The notes under the pieces: model-generated
Seen by the model: the letters and a program-made list of their open reading frames with translations, nothing else
Told to the model about the DNA's origin: nothing
Databases searched by the model: none
Translations under genes and position numbers: made by a program
In this document: positions 1 through 7,550 of the stretch, one piece after another
Position numbering within the stretch: position 1 is the first letter of the stretch
Layout of the letters: every line of letters starts with the position of its first letter
From: Parvularculaceae bacterium UBA4496
Lineage (GTDB): Bacteria > Pseudomonadota > Alphaproteobacteria > Caulobacterales > Parvularculaceae
DNA length: 10,146 nucleotides
Direction: 5' to 3'
Assembly (NCBI GenBank): GCA_002388885.1
Contig: DGNI01000163.1
Span: 1 to 10,146 of the forward strand

Positions 1-29
1 GCCGACGGTCACAGTCCGGATGAGAGAAG
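1..29 (+). promoter_or_regulatory. FMN riboswitch (RFN element), 3' part of aptamer, cut by window start
   Basis: The first bases match, almost base for base, the highly conserved 3' end of the FMN-sensing aptamer: GCCGACGGT, then AGTCCGGATG, then AGAGAAGG, as I remember it from the RFN elements in front of ribB. This element binds FMN in the nascent mRNA and represses riboflavin synthesis or uptake genes when flavin is plentiful. The 5' half of the aptamer (closing helix 5' strand and the first hairpins) and the promoter lie before the window, so the fold cannot be confirmed here. The next gene on this strand is the TonB-dependent receptor at 207, with no other gene between, so that receptor and the MFS gene behind it are the likely regulated genes. 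The identity of the element rests on sequence recognition only. Confidence 0.88.
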
Positions 30-40
30 GTTTGCGCGAC

Positions 41-70
41 CCAGACGCGGCGATCACGCCGCATGTCTGG
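41..70 (+). promoter_or_regulatory. Strong hairpin just after the FMN aptamer
   Basis: CCAGAC GCGGCG (41-52) pairs with CGCCGC (57-62) and GTCTGG (65-70), giving 12 base pairs with an ATCA loop and a two-base AT bulge. It begins about a dozen bases after the aptamer's closing strand. No U-run follows, so it is not a simple intrinsic terminator. It is probably a structural part of the riboswitch leader that separates the aptamer from the downstream switching strands. The pairing is seen directly; the role is inferred. Confidence 0.5.
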
Positions 71-91
71 TCAGCGGATGGTGACTGGAGG

Positions 92-202
92 GAGGAATCC
101 GTCTCGCATCGCCGCGAACGCGCGACACGCCGGCGCTGCGCCGGCCGCTTTCTCTTCTCATCCCCGATTCCTCTAACGCGCTGTTTTCAGCGCTGGAACG
201 GG
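92..202 (+). promoter_or_regulatory. Putative translational expression platform of the FMN riboswitch
   Basis: Two mutually exclusive pairings are visible. In one, GGAACGGG (195-202), the only Shine-Dalgarno-like stretch before the ATG at 207, pairs with CCCG (163-166) and TTCC (168-171) with A167 bulged. This encloses a second perfect hairpin, GCGCTG-TTTT-CAGCGC (178-193), and would hide the ribosome binding site. In the other, GAGGAATC (92-99) pairs with GATTCCTC (166-173) over 8 contiguous pairs, which removes the sequestering strand and frees the site. Between them sits a perfect GC hairpin at 129-145 (GCCGGCGC-T-GCGCCGGC) followed by a pyrimidine-rich tract, which could instead be a weak attenuator. 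Control of translation start is common for FMN riboswitches of proteobacteria. Which state FMN favours cannot be told without the missing 5' aptamer half. Confidence 0.5.
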
Positions 203-206
203 TGTG

Positions 207-2600
207 ATGAGTAAGGGTGCTGTCTTCAGTATTGCGGTTACTGCACTAATCGCCAGCAACGCATTCGCGCAATCCGCGCCTGTCGATGAGATCATCGTCA
301 TAGCGGACCCATTGGAGCTGATAGAGCTTGAAGAAAGCCGCGCAGTCATGGGGATCAACCTCTCATACGCCGCGGCGCCGCGATCGGTTAACGTCATCAG
401 CGACGCGACCATCGAGCGTTTTAGCATCGAGACCGTCGACGATCTCGCTGCGTTCGCACCCGGAACGTTTACAGGGAGTTTTTTCGGCGTGCCGGGCGCG
501 GTTTCCCTGCGCGGCAACCGCGCGGATACATACTTTCGCGGTTTCAAACGGGTCGAAAACCCCGGCACTTTCCCGACGCCGCTGGGCGCGAGCGAGCGGA
601 TCGAAATCGTCAAGGGGCCGACACCGGCGATTTACGGCGCCGGCCGTGTCGGCGGGCTTTTGAACATAACCCCACTCACCGCGCGCACCGCCAAGGAAGT
701 CAGTCGTGACGGTCACTTGCTCGCGCTCAGTGGAACGCTCGGCTCCTACGACAAACGAATCATTCGCGGCGATGGCGGCGTCGCATTCGATCTCGGCGGT
801 TATGGCGCCGGTCTTTACGCCCATGCCGAGTACGAGAATTCCGGTAGTTTCTACCGCGGCGTCGAGCCGGAGCGCACGCTTGTGCAAACCGCTTTCACAC
901 TTGCGGACGACAATTTCGAGCTGGAATTCGGCGGCGCTTATTTTTCATCCAACGGCTATAAGCAAACGCCAGGCTGGAACCGCGTCACTCAAGACCTTAT
1001 CGACAACGGCGTTTACATCACCGGGCGAGACACTGACCTCGCCGACATTAATGGCGACGGAAAGCTGACGCCGGATGAAGTGGACGCCGCCGTTGGGTCG
1101 TTTTTCGGCACGTCGAACATTCGCCAGTTCGTCGATTTTGGCGTTTTTCCGGGGCCGGCATTCGAGCTCGATACAGGCGTCGGCGCCGGAACCTTGAGCC
1201 CACGAACCGTTTTCATTTCAGACCGCGACATCGCGGTCGCAGAAACCTTCACGGCCTATGCCGATCTTGCCCGGAATGTTGCCGGCGGCGAGCTGCGCCT
1301 GCAGGCGTTTTTCGACTCAATGGATAGCGCGCTCTATCAGAGTTACGGTTTTGCGGCAGAATATATTTCCGATGTTTACGAGCTACGCGGCAGTTATGTT
1401 TTCGATCTAAACTTCGGGCCACTCGCCATCGACTCAATCGTCGGCGCGTCGTGGCGTTCCTATGACAACACGACCCGCCAGACATTTTTATCGGGTTACC
1501 TTGTCCTCGACCGGCGCGACCTGACGGTTGGCCCCACTGGAAACGATATCTTTGATGATCCGTTTTCAGCAGAAGCGAACGGGATCGGCTGGGACACAAA
1601 TCTCGATTCCCGCTGGACGGATTTGGCGTTTTTCACCGTCAACGACATTGCGCTGGCGGATCGCCTTCATATTCTTGCCAGCCTGCGGCTTGACCGTTTC
1701 AAGGCGTCTTCGATCAATACAGGCGCGACCATCTTCGATCCGAGCCTCGGATTCACGCGCTTTGAAGACAGTGACTTCACGCCAAGCTATGAATTTTCCC
1801 TGCGTTTTGACGCGCTGGGCTGGCTCTCGTTTTACGCAACCTATGCAGAAAATAATGCGCTTGAAACCAATGACGGCGGCGGTGTCGAGGTCGATCGCAT
1901 CGCGCAGGCAAATTTCGTTGCCGATTCAGACCTGGTTGAGGCGGGTATCAAAATCAAGCGCAACGACCTTGTCGGCTCTGTCGCTTTTTATAAACAAAAC
2001 CGCAGCCGTCAGGACCCGTTCGGCAATCTCGACGAAGAAACCTCGAAGGGCGTCGAAGCGGAGCTGCGTTATCTGATCAACGACGCCTTCAGCCTCAACG
2101 GCGCCCTCACCTGGCAGGAGACCGAAATCAGCGCGCCGGGATCGTGCGGCTCAGGCAATGGCGAGTTCGTCGTCATCTCGCCGGCGCGCGCCGGCATTGC
2201 GCCCGTTGACGGCTATGGCGGTTTGTTCGCAGCGCTGAATGCTTCGTGCCTTGCGGAACTGCAAGCCGGTTACAAGCGCAATACGTCGCCCGAATGGCTC
2301 GCGTCCGGGTTTTTAACCTACACAGGCCCGCGTACTAATTTCGGCGCTTTCGGCGCATCGTTTGGTGCAGTTTATGTGGGCGAAACCGGCGGCAAGATAG
2401 ACGGCGCCGTCACCCTGCCCCACTTTATGCTGGCGAAAGCCGCGTTATTTTACGAATTCCGCAATGTCTCGCTGATCGCCAATATCGATAATCTGTTCGA
2501 CAAACGGCACTTCGTCCCTGTACAGAATGTCTATGAAGAGGTCGGCGCTCTGCCCGGCCGCGGGCGCGAATTCACCCTCACCCTCAAAGCCCGGTTCTAG
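207..2600 (+). CDS. TonB-dependent outer-membrane receptor, predicted riboflavin/flavin uptake
   Basis: A 797-residue receptor that would carry its ligand across the outer membrane using TonB-ExbBD energy. Residues 1-21 form a signal peptide with a likely AFA|Q cleavage. A TonB-box-like DEIIVI lies at 27-32. The plug domain (about 55-160) shows the family hallmarks RSVNVIS, VSLRG, ERIEIVKGP and IYGAGRVGGLLNI. The rest is alternating beta-barrel sequence ending in a terminal Phe (KARF), the usual barrel assembly signal. The plug is of the siderophore-receptor type, but that type is not specific for iron. I start it at ATG 207 rather than GTG 204 because GGAACGGG (195-202) is then suitably spaced. 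A perfect EF-hand-type loop sits at residues 280-291, and the two cysteines at 647 and 681 may form a disulfide. The upstream FMN riboswitch and downstream MFS gene suggest a flavin ligand; this is context inference, not seen in the protein itself. Confidence 0.9.
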   Translation: MSKGAVFSIAVTALIASNAFAQSAPVDEIIVIADPLELIELEESRAVMGINLSYAAAPRSVNVISDATIERFSIETVDDLAAFAPGTFTGSFFGVPGAVSLRGNRADTYFRGFKRVENPGTFPTPLGASERIEIVKGPTPAIYGAGRVGGLLNITPLTARTAKEVSRDGHLLALSGTLGSYDKRIIRGDGGVAFDLGGYGAGLYAHAEYENSGSFYRGVEPERTLVQTAFTLADDNFELEFGGAYFSSNGYKQTPGWNRVTQDLIDNGVYITGRDTDLADINGDGKLTPDEVDAAVGSFFGTSNIRQFVDFGVFPGPAFELDTGVGAGTLSPRTVFISDRDIAVAETFTAYADLARNVAGGELRLQAFFDSMDSALYQSYGFAAEYISDVYELRGSYVFDLNFGPLAIDSIVGASWRSYDNTTRQTFLSGYLVLDRRDLTVGPTGNDIFDDPFSAEANGIGWDTNLDSRWTDLAFFTVNDIALADRLHILASLRLDRFKASSINTGATIFDPSLGFTRFEDSDFTPSYEFSLRFDALGWLSFYATYAENNALETNDGGGVEVDRIAQANFVADSDLVEAGIKIKRNDLVGSVAFYKQNRSRQDPFGNLDEETSKGVEAELRYLINDAFSLNGALTWQETEISAPGSCGSGNGEFVVISPARAGIAPVDGYGGLFAALNASCLAELQAGYKRNTSPEWLASGFLTYTGPRTNFGAFGASFGAVYVGETGGKIDGAVTLPHFMLAKAALFYEFRNVSLIANIDNLFDKRHFVPVQNVYEEVGALPGRGREFTLTLKARF

Positions 2601-2603
2601 GAG
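2598..2603 (+). promoter_or_regulatory. Ribosome binding site overlapping the receptor stop codon
   Basis: TAGGAG contains both the TAG stop of the receptor gene and the Shine-Dalgarno core of the transporter, 7 bases before ATG 2611. This fixes the transporter start at 2611, although the open frame extends upstream to 2527 inside the receptor gene, and it suggests translational coupling of the two. Confidence 0.65.
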
Positions 2604-2610
2604 CCCACTG

Positions 2611-3849
2611 ATGTTCATTTCTCCTAAGCCCGCGGGCCTCTTTATCATCCTGAGCCTGATCTTCTTTCACATTACCGCGGCGACATTCGCCTCCCTTGGC
2701 GTCGTCCTTCCTGCGATGATCGGCGAGTTGCAATGGAGTTGGACGCAAGCGGGTTTCGGGTTTACCGCGCTCGCGCTTTTTACGGGACTTTTCAGTCCCG
2801 TCGCGGCAACAAGTCTCAAGCGTCTTGGCCTGCGCGGCAACTACGCCTTGGGCGGCGTGATCATGGCGACCGGCTTTGCCCTGCTGTCGATGACGAAGGG
2901 GCTGATTCTCTACCTCACGGCTACATCGTTGCTAGGCGCAGGCTTCGCGCTGCTCGCCAATGTGCCGAGCGTGTTTGTGGTGTCGCAGACAGTCGTCAAA
3001 CGGGCGAGAAATGCAGGCATAGGCGTTTACCTCGCCGCGGGCGGCTTCGGCGGCGTCGCGGGTCCGTTAATCGCAAACGCGATGCTGGAAAGCGGCGCCG
3101 ACTGGCGTCTTTACTGGCAAGCCGCATTCGTTTCCATCGCAGCGCTTACAGTTCTTTTTCTGCTTTTCGCCGACAATCGTTTGATCAGCGACGCCGCCAA
3201 CGAAACGGATGTGCAACCAGCCATCGCTCATGGCGCCTTGGCGCCGGCACGCAACTGGACCGTAGGCGAGGCTTTGCGTTCTCCCGCTTTTTACGTAATC
3301 GGGGGCGCTTTGATGGTTGCCTATTTTTGCGGCGTGTCCGTCTCCACCTGGACGTATACGCATTTGACGGGCCTTGGGCTTTCCGCCGGGTTTGCCAGCG
3401 CCATGTTGAGCCTCCACGCCGCATCGAATGCGCTGGCTCGCGCCGCCGGCGGGCTCGCCGTCAAAGTCGTCCGCGCCCGTTATCTGTTGCTCACGGGACT
3501 TGCCGCCGAGGCGATCGGCATGATCGCACTTTCCATGGCGTCCGACCCGGTGACCGCGATCGTTTTTGCGCTGTTTGAAGGCTACGCCTTCGGCATGATC
3601 CTGTTCGCGACGACCATCCTGCAGATCGAATATTTTGGCCTCAAAAATTCACCTGCGATTTTGGGCGCCATGAACCTGTTCGCAACCGTCGCCATGCTGG
3701 GCCCGACGCTCACCGGCGTCACCGGCGATCTCTTCGGATCGTTCTCGCCGATCTTTATCGCCTATGGCGTCATCGCTGGCGTCCTTGTTATCGCCGGACT
3801 ATTTATCCACAATCCGAACCAACCAAAGGAAAAGAACACGTCAACGTAA
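2611..3849 (+). CDS. rfnT: MFS transporter, RfnT-like, predicted riboflavin permease
   Basis: A 412-residue inner-membrane protein of the major facilitator superfamily. Hydrophobic segments run from about residue 9 (LFIILSLIFFHITAATF) to the last helix near 375-400, with a longer polar loop around 190-225 splitting two halves of six helices. A short basic loop KRLGLR sits between helices 2 and 3, where MFS motif A normally lies. The C-terminus is short and polar (HNPNQPKEKNTST). RfnT is an MFS riboflavin transporter described in alphaproteobacteria and often placed behind FMN riboswitches. Size, topology and location fit, but I cannot prove orthology without an alignment, so the symbol is tentative. 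The gene follows the receptor by 10 bases and is followed by a terminator, so the pair forms a complete operon. Flavin would enter the periplasm through the receptor and the cytoplasm through this carrier. Another MFS substrate remains possible. Confidence 0.82.
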   Translation: MFISPKPAGLFIILSLIFFHITAATFASLGVVLPAMIGELQWSWTQAGFGFTALALFTGLFSPVAATSLKRLGLRGNYALGGVIMATGFALLSMTKGLILYLTATSLLGAGFALLANVPSVFVVSQTVVKRARNAGIGVYLAAGGFGGVAGPLIANAMLESGADWRLYWQAAFVSIAALTVLFLLFADNRLISDAANETDVQPAIAHGALAPARNWTVGEALRSPAFYVIGGALMVAYFCGVSVSTWTYTHLTGLGLSAGFASAMLSLHAASNALARAAGGLAVKVVRARYLLLTGLAAEAIGMIALSMASDPVTAIVFALFEGYAFGMILFATTILQIEYFGLKNSPAILGAMNLFATVAMLGPTLTGVTGDLFGSFSPIFIAYGVIAGVLVIAGLFIHNPNQPKEKNTST

Positions 3850-3852
3850 AGA

Positions 3853-3878
3853 AAAAGGCGGCCCGAAGGCCGCCTTTT
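3853..3878. terminator. Bidirectional intrinsic terminator between convergent genes
   Basis: AAAAGGCGGCC (3853-3863) pairs perfectly with GGCCGCCTTTT (3868-3878) around a CGAA tetraloop. The flanking A-run and T-run make it a classical Rho-independent terminator on both strands. It lies 3 bases after the MFS stop on the plus strand and 25 bases beyond the stop of the Oar-like gene on the minus strand, so it should end both transcripts. Confidence 0.9.
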
Positions 3879-3903
3879 CCAAAAGCTTGGTGATGGCGAC
3901 TAA

Positions 3904-6900
3904 TTAGAAGTCGTAGCGAACGCCAAACTGAACAGCCCATACGGAAGGGTTCGTTCTGGTTTGAAACAGGTCCGGATCCTTAAAGTCGCGAAGTTCGTAC
4001 GCTGCGCCTGGCAGGCTGCCTGGCACCAGGTCAATCACTTCAACGCCTTCAATAACATTGCTGGACTCGCGCCGACGGAAGACATTCATGTTGTCGTCAA
4101 TCAGGTTGAGAGCATTTTCGACATCAACAAAGACCTGGAACCGGTCGCTGCCGAAGAAGCCCGGCAAGTCCTGAGAGATACGGATATCCATATCCTTGAA
4201 CCACGGATCCTTGAATGCGTTCCGGGGTGCAAAGCCGCCTGCGTATTTACTGAGGCCGCTTGAGCTAAGGAATGCGAAGAAATCCGTGACATCCTGCGCC
4301 GACATTGCGGTTGTATCGATCAACGGATCCATCGGCCCGGTCGGCACGTAAAGCAGCCGCCGCGCTTCGTCGTCACTATCGCCGAGGAGTCCGTCACGAT
4401 CCACATCCTCGTCAAAGACGAAGCTGTACCGCCGACCTGACTGTGCATTAAAGAAGATATTGAAACGCGTCGGGTAGTTCTCGATGAACTCCTGGCTAAA
4501 GCGCGCCGCTAGGGTGATATTGTGATTGTTCACATATTGCGACGGCGCCAATGTCGGCATGTTCGGCGTCACAAGCGCAACTTCCTCAAAGTTTGAAGAG
4601 GCCGTCGAGCTGTTTGACGGGTTGACTTCCTCGCTCTCAGTATAGGCGTAACCGAAAGTGAAGTTAAAGCTGCCCGGGCTGTTGCCAAGGTTGTATTCAA
4701 ACTCCTTGGAAAGCGCGATAGACGCCGTTTGGGAGTATCCATCCTTACCACGAACATTCGTCAGCAGAATGTCTTCATCATCTCCGCCGGATTCGCACGG
4801 ACCGGAACTGGTGAGATCGGACCCTGTGAAACCCTGACCGATGCCGAGGAAGACAGCATCACACATGGCGTTAAGCGGGTTAATGGCGTTCAGGATCGGA
4901 CGACCATCCGGCGCAAATTCACCGGATGGCGTCAACGCGAGGTTGACGAAGTCAGGCGCATTCTGACGCTGGCTGCGAATGTAATCGACCTGGATGTTCC
5001 AGTCATCAAAGAACCCGCCGCCGCCAGAGAAGTTGGTAAAGTGGGAAAAACCAACGTTAAAGCGCAACAACGAAGGCAGCTCGAAGTTCGGATCGACCGC
5101 GTTCACCGTGCCCTGATTTTGCGTGGCCTGGTTGATCTGGGCCTGCGTAATACAATCCGGCAGTCCTGTGAATTGACCCCCGCTTGTAACTTGAAACAGT
5201 CCCATCACGCCAGCACACTCGGGTGAGGAGTCAGAGCCAGACCCTATAGCGCCGCCAAAGTTCTGGAAGTTGTTGGCGAACCATACTGTCGGATCGCCGC
5301 CCGAAAAGACGCCGATGCCGCCGCGGAACTGGGTCTCGCCGCCCCAGGTCTCGCCCGCATCCCAGTTAAAGCCGAAACGCGGCTGGAAGATGTTAAGGCC
5401 GTTGAACGCCTGAGTATTATCGAAACCATACTTTTGTTCGAATATCGGGTTTTCAATCGGCCGGTCAGGAGATGAATATAAATCCCAACGCAGACCGAAG
5501 GTCAAAACCAGATCATCAGTCGCCTGGAATTCGTCCTGGACGTAGCCAGTATAGATCGTGCGTCGGAATTCCGCCGCAGCGTCATTGATATCGCCGGTGA
5601 ACGAACCGTTCCCTCTGATATCAGACGCCAGACCCGCTTCAAAGTCAGCAACGGAGTCAAACGTGATTGTCCCTGTGGCGTCCTGCACGAAAAGGTTGAA
5701 GACGTCGAACTGATCGACTTCAACGCCCGCTGTAATTGTATGACGCCCGGATACATAGTTCGCTGTCAGCTTGAGCTGATCGAGCTGTGTCTGCAGGTCG
5801 TTTGCGGATCGGCTGAAACCGGGGCCGCTAACAAGATCGCCGAAATTGCCGTTGTTTTCGATATTGTCGATAACAATACGGACGATCGGATCGGCGTCCT
5901 GCGCTTCGCCGCCGCCAACCGGACCTTGAATATCTTCTACATCCAGACGGGATACGCGAATTTCGGTTGAGAAATTATCGGTCCACTGTGAGAATAAACG
6001 TCCTGAATAGTTTTCGCTGTTGGTTCCCTCGTTCTCGAAGTTGTCGAGGAATGAGAAATCGTTGAACCCGAACCCGTCATCAGGGTCCTGACGCAATTCG
6101 CGCAATCGCCCATAACTCAGCTCCAGACGATGGTCATCATTAATCTGATAATCAAGGCGACCGAAAATCCGGCGGCTTTCGTCTGGCAGGTTACGGCCGA
6201 GGCCGATGGTATCGCGACCGTAAACACTCTGCAGCGTTTGCGCGATGGAGTCGGCTTGCGCCTGAGTGAGGAAGTCCAGCTCGTTGGCGAATCCGGCGCC
6301 GAGCGGACCGGTGTCTACGGTCACGCCGCCGTCTTTCACTTCTTCATATGATCCGAAGAACCAGAGTTTGTCTTTAACGATCGGACCCCCAAGCGAAGCG
6401 CCCCAGTTCCAGTCTTTGAAAGAGCCGGAATTGACGGTGCGGCCGTCAATTGTCTTGCCTGTCAAGCCAGAGCTGTTGAACACGCCGAACGCCGAACCGT
6501 GGAATTCGTTTTCACCGGATTTCGTAACGACGTTAATGTTACAGCCAGAAAACTGACCATACTGTACATCGAACGGCGCAAACTCGACCGACGTTTCACG
6601 AACGGCGTCAAACGGGATCGGAAGGTTGTTGCGGTTCGGGAAACCCGACGCATTCAGACCGAAGCCGTCGGTGTTGCGAACGCCGTCGATCGTGAAAGAG
6701 TTAAAGCGGTTGTTGCCGCCCAGACAGCTGATCGAGTCGCTGTTGTTTTCGTCAATGGTGACGCGCGGGTCGAGCCGGATAACATCGCGGATGTCGCGGT
6801 CGATGGATGGCAGCGATTCCAGCGTGTCGAGATCAAATGATGCACTTGGACCGATCGCAAGCTGAGAAACGTTGTTTCGCGTGGCGACGACGACAATCTG

Positions 6901-7275
6901 ATCTGATGATGCCGATGAGCTCAGGTTGAATGTGACCGCCGTAGCCGAGCCCAGGTTCGCGCGAATATTTTCGAAACGCTGTGGCTGATATCCGCCAAGC
7001 GATGCAGAAACTGTGTATGGACCGCCAACTGGAAGGCCTCGTGCGGAGAAAGAACCGTCACCGCCAGTTGAGAGCGAACGTGCTGCGCCCGTTCTTGTGT
7101 CAATAACAGTAACCTGCGCGCCTGCCGCAGGCGACCCGTTTGGAAGTAATACGACACCCCGAATTTCAGAGGTCGTTTGCTGTGCGTGCGCCGGTGTCGG
7201 CACCATGACAGTCCCGAAAGCCGTCGTCAGCGCAATTGCCGCTACGCCAGCGGAAAGCGTTTTCGTAAGTTTCAT
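3904..7275 (-). CDS. Oar-like TonB-dependent receptor with carboxypeptidase-regulatory-like domain
   Basis: A 1123-residue outer-membrane receptor. Residues 1-31 are a signal peptide (cleavage AHA|QQ). Residues 36-118 form a beta-sandwich carboxypeptidase-regulatory-like domain (SEIRGVVLLPNGSPAAGA, SFSARGLPVGGPYTVSA). A TonB-box-like DQIVVVA follows at 125-131, then a plug at about 140-260 (SFTIDGVRNTDGFG, QFSGCNINVVTKSGENEFHG) and a long barrel ending in RYDF. This order is that of the Oar/OmpA-related receptor group. Six cysteines fall in three close pairs (184/245, 687/708, 805/827), and a DxDxDG calcium-type loop lies at about 957-968. The start is ATG 7275, with GGGGA 8 bases upstream; a TTG at 7290 in the same frame has no such support. 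It appears to be transcribed alone from a promoter near 7346-7374. The substrate is unknown: relatives are linked to peptide or polymer uptake or surface functions, but nothing beside it points to one. Confidence 0.92.
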   Translation of the reverse strand: MKLTKTLSAGVAAIALTTAFGTVMVPTPAHAQQTTSEIRGVVLLPNGSPAAGAQVTVIDTRTGAARSLSTGGDGSFSARGLPVGGPYTVSASLGGYQPQRFENIRANLGSATAVTFNLSSSASSDQIVVVATRNNVSQLAIGPSASFDLDTLESLPSIDRDIRDVIRLDPRVTIDENNSDSISCLGGNNRFNSFTIDGVRNTDGFGLNASGFPNRNNLPIPFDAVRETSVEFAPFDVQYGQFSGCNINVVTKSGENEFHGSAFGVFNSSGLTGKTIDGRTVNSGSFKDWNWGASLGGPIVKDKLWFFGSYEEVKDGGVTVDTGPLGAGFANELDFLTQAQADSIAQTLQSVYGRDTIGLGRNLPDESRRIFGRLDYQINDDHRLELSYGRLRELRQDPDDGFGFNDFSFLDNFENEGTNSENYSGRLFSQWTDNFSTEIRVSRLDVEDIQGPVGGGEAQDADPIVRIVIDNIENNGNFGDLVSGPGFSRSANDLQTQLDQLKLTANYVSGRHTITAGVEVDQFDVFNLFVQDATGTITFDSVADFEAGLASDIRGNGSFTGDINDAAAEFRRTIYTGYVQDEFQATDDLVLTFGLRWDLYSSPDRPIENPIFEQKYGFDNTQAFNGLNIFQPRFGFNWDAGETWGGETQFRGGIGVFSGGDPTVWFANNFQNFGGAIGSGSDSSPECAGVMGLFQVTSGGQFTGLPDCITQAQINQATQNQGTVNAVDPNFELPSLLRFNVGFSHFTNFSGGGGFFDDWNIQVDYIRSQRQNAPDFVNLALTPSGEFAPDGRPILNAINPLNAMCDAVFLGIGQGFTGSDLTSSGPCESGGDDEDILLTNVRGKDGYSQTASIALSKEFEYNLGNSPGSFNFTFGYAYTESEEVNPSNSSTASSNFEEVALVTPNMPTLAPSQYVNNHNITLAARFSQEFIENYPTRFNIFFNAQSGRRYSFVFDEDVDRDGLLGDSDDEARRLLYVPTGPMDPLIDTTAMSAQDVTDFFAFLSSSGLSKYAGGFAPRNAFKDPWFKDMDIRISQDLPGFFGSDRFQVFVDVENALNLIDDNMNVFRRRESSNVIEGVEVIDLVPGSLPGAAYELRDFKDPDLFQTRTNPSVWAVQFGVRYDF

Positions 7276-7345
7276 TTGTGATATCCCCAAGCTGGAACTC
7301 TAGTCGCCGCAACATATGGAGCGGCCCATTAACGTAACTGGGCTT

Positions 7346-7374
7346 ATTTAACTTGGATGACATTTGCGTGACAA
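7346..7374 (-). promoter_or_regulatory. Putative sigma-70-type promoter of the Oar-like receptor gene
   Basis: On the minus strand, TTGTCA (7374-7369, five of six matches to TTGACA) is followed after exactly 17 bases by TTAAAT (7351-7346, four of six matches to TATAAT). Transcription would start near 7340, leaving a leader of about 65 bases that contains the hairpin GCCCA (7343-7339) with TGGGC (7328-7324). This is the best promoter match in the spacer; alphaproteobacterial promoters often match the consensus only loosely. Confidence 0.5.
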
Positions 7375-7456
7375 CGAGCAGGCTTTCTTTTGAAGGTTGT
7401 GCGACGCATCTACCCAGACGTTGTGGAAAACGTGAAAAATCGCTATTTGCATTTAA

Positions 7457-7475
7457 AAACAGTTACTTACTGTTT
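7457..7475 (-). terminator. Possible weak terminator or operator dyad downstream of argS
   Basis: Perfect 7-base inverted repeat AAACAGT / ACTGTTT with a 5-base loop. On the minus strand the stem runs into TTTTT and then AAAT, so it could act as a weak intrinsic terminator for the lipoprotein-argS transcript about 100 bases after the argS stop. The stem is AT-rich and weak, so a regulator binding site upstream of the Oar-like gene is equally possible. Confidence 0.35.
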
Positions 7476-7510
7476 GCTACCCGGAAATCGATTCGAGGGG
7501 GCGCACTTTT

Positions 7511-7550
7511 TGCACTAAAATAGATGTGCAGTGTGGGCCCTGAGCCACAC
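7511..7550. repeat. Two adjacent inverted repeats after argS
   Basis: TGCAC (7511-7515) pairs with GTGCA (7526-7530) around a 10-base AT-rich loop, and immediately next to it GTGTGG (7531-7536) pairs with CCACAC (7545-7550). On the minus strand they begin about 25 bases after the argS stop and are followed by only a broken T-run (ATCTATTTTAG). They may be 3' end stabilising structures or part of the termination region. Confidence 0.35.

Noticed and set aside
20..214. Small frame of 64 codons spanning the riboswitch leader and ending just inside the receptor gene
   Set aside because: Its ATG is part of the conserved GGATGAGAG of the FMN aptamer, the sequence is dominated by structured RNA, there is no ribosome binding site, and the product looks like random Arg-rich translation.
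173..613. 146-codon frame antisense to the receptor gene
   Set aside because: It lies opposite strongly recognisable plug-domain coding sequence and is low-complexity Ser/Thr/Arg sequence typical of shadow frames in GC-rich DNA.
207..2600. Iron-siderophore receptor as the function of the first TonB receptor
   Set aside because: The plug type allows it, but the FMN riboswitch and the MFS partner argue better for a flavin ligand; it is kept only as an alternative.
2527..2610. Upstream extension of the MFS reading frame inside the receptor gene
   Set aside because: The extra residues are polar and unlike MFS N-termini, while ATG 2611 has a good ribosome binding site and begins right before the first helix.
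4729..5226. 165-codon plus-strand frame inside the Oar-like gene
   Set aside because: Antisense to clear barrel sequence, no ribosome binding site and no recognisable domain; other frames within this gene and within argS were rejected for the same reason.
7329..7352. Two TTAAC motifs resembling a CtrA binding site
   Set aside because: CtrA half-sites are separated by 7 bases; here the gap is 14, so the match fails.
7422..7430. TGTGGAAAA, reading as a DnaA-box-like TTTTCCACA on the minus strand
   Set aside because: A single copy with no cluster of boxes, no AT-rich unwinding region and no replication genes nearby; expected by chance.
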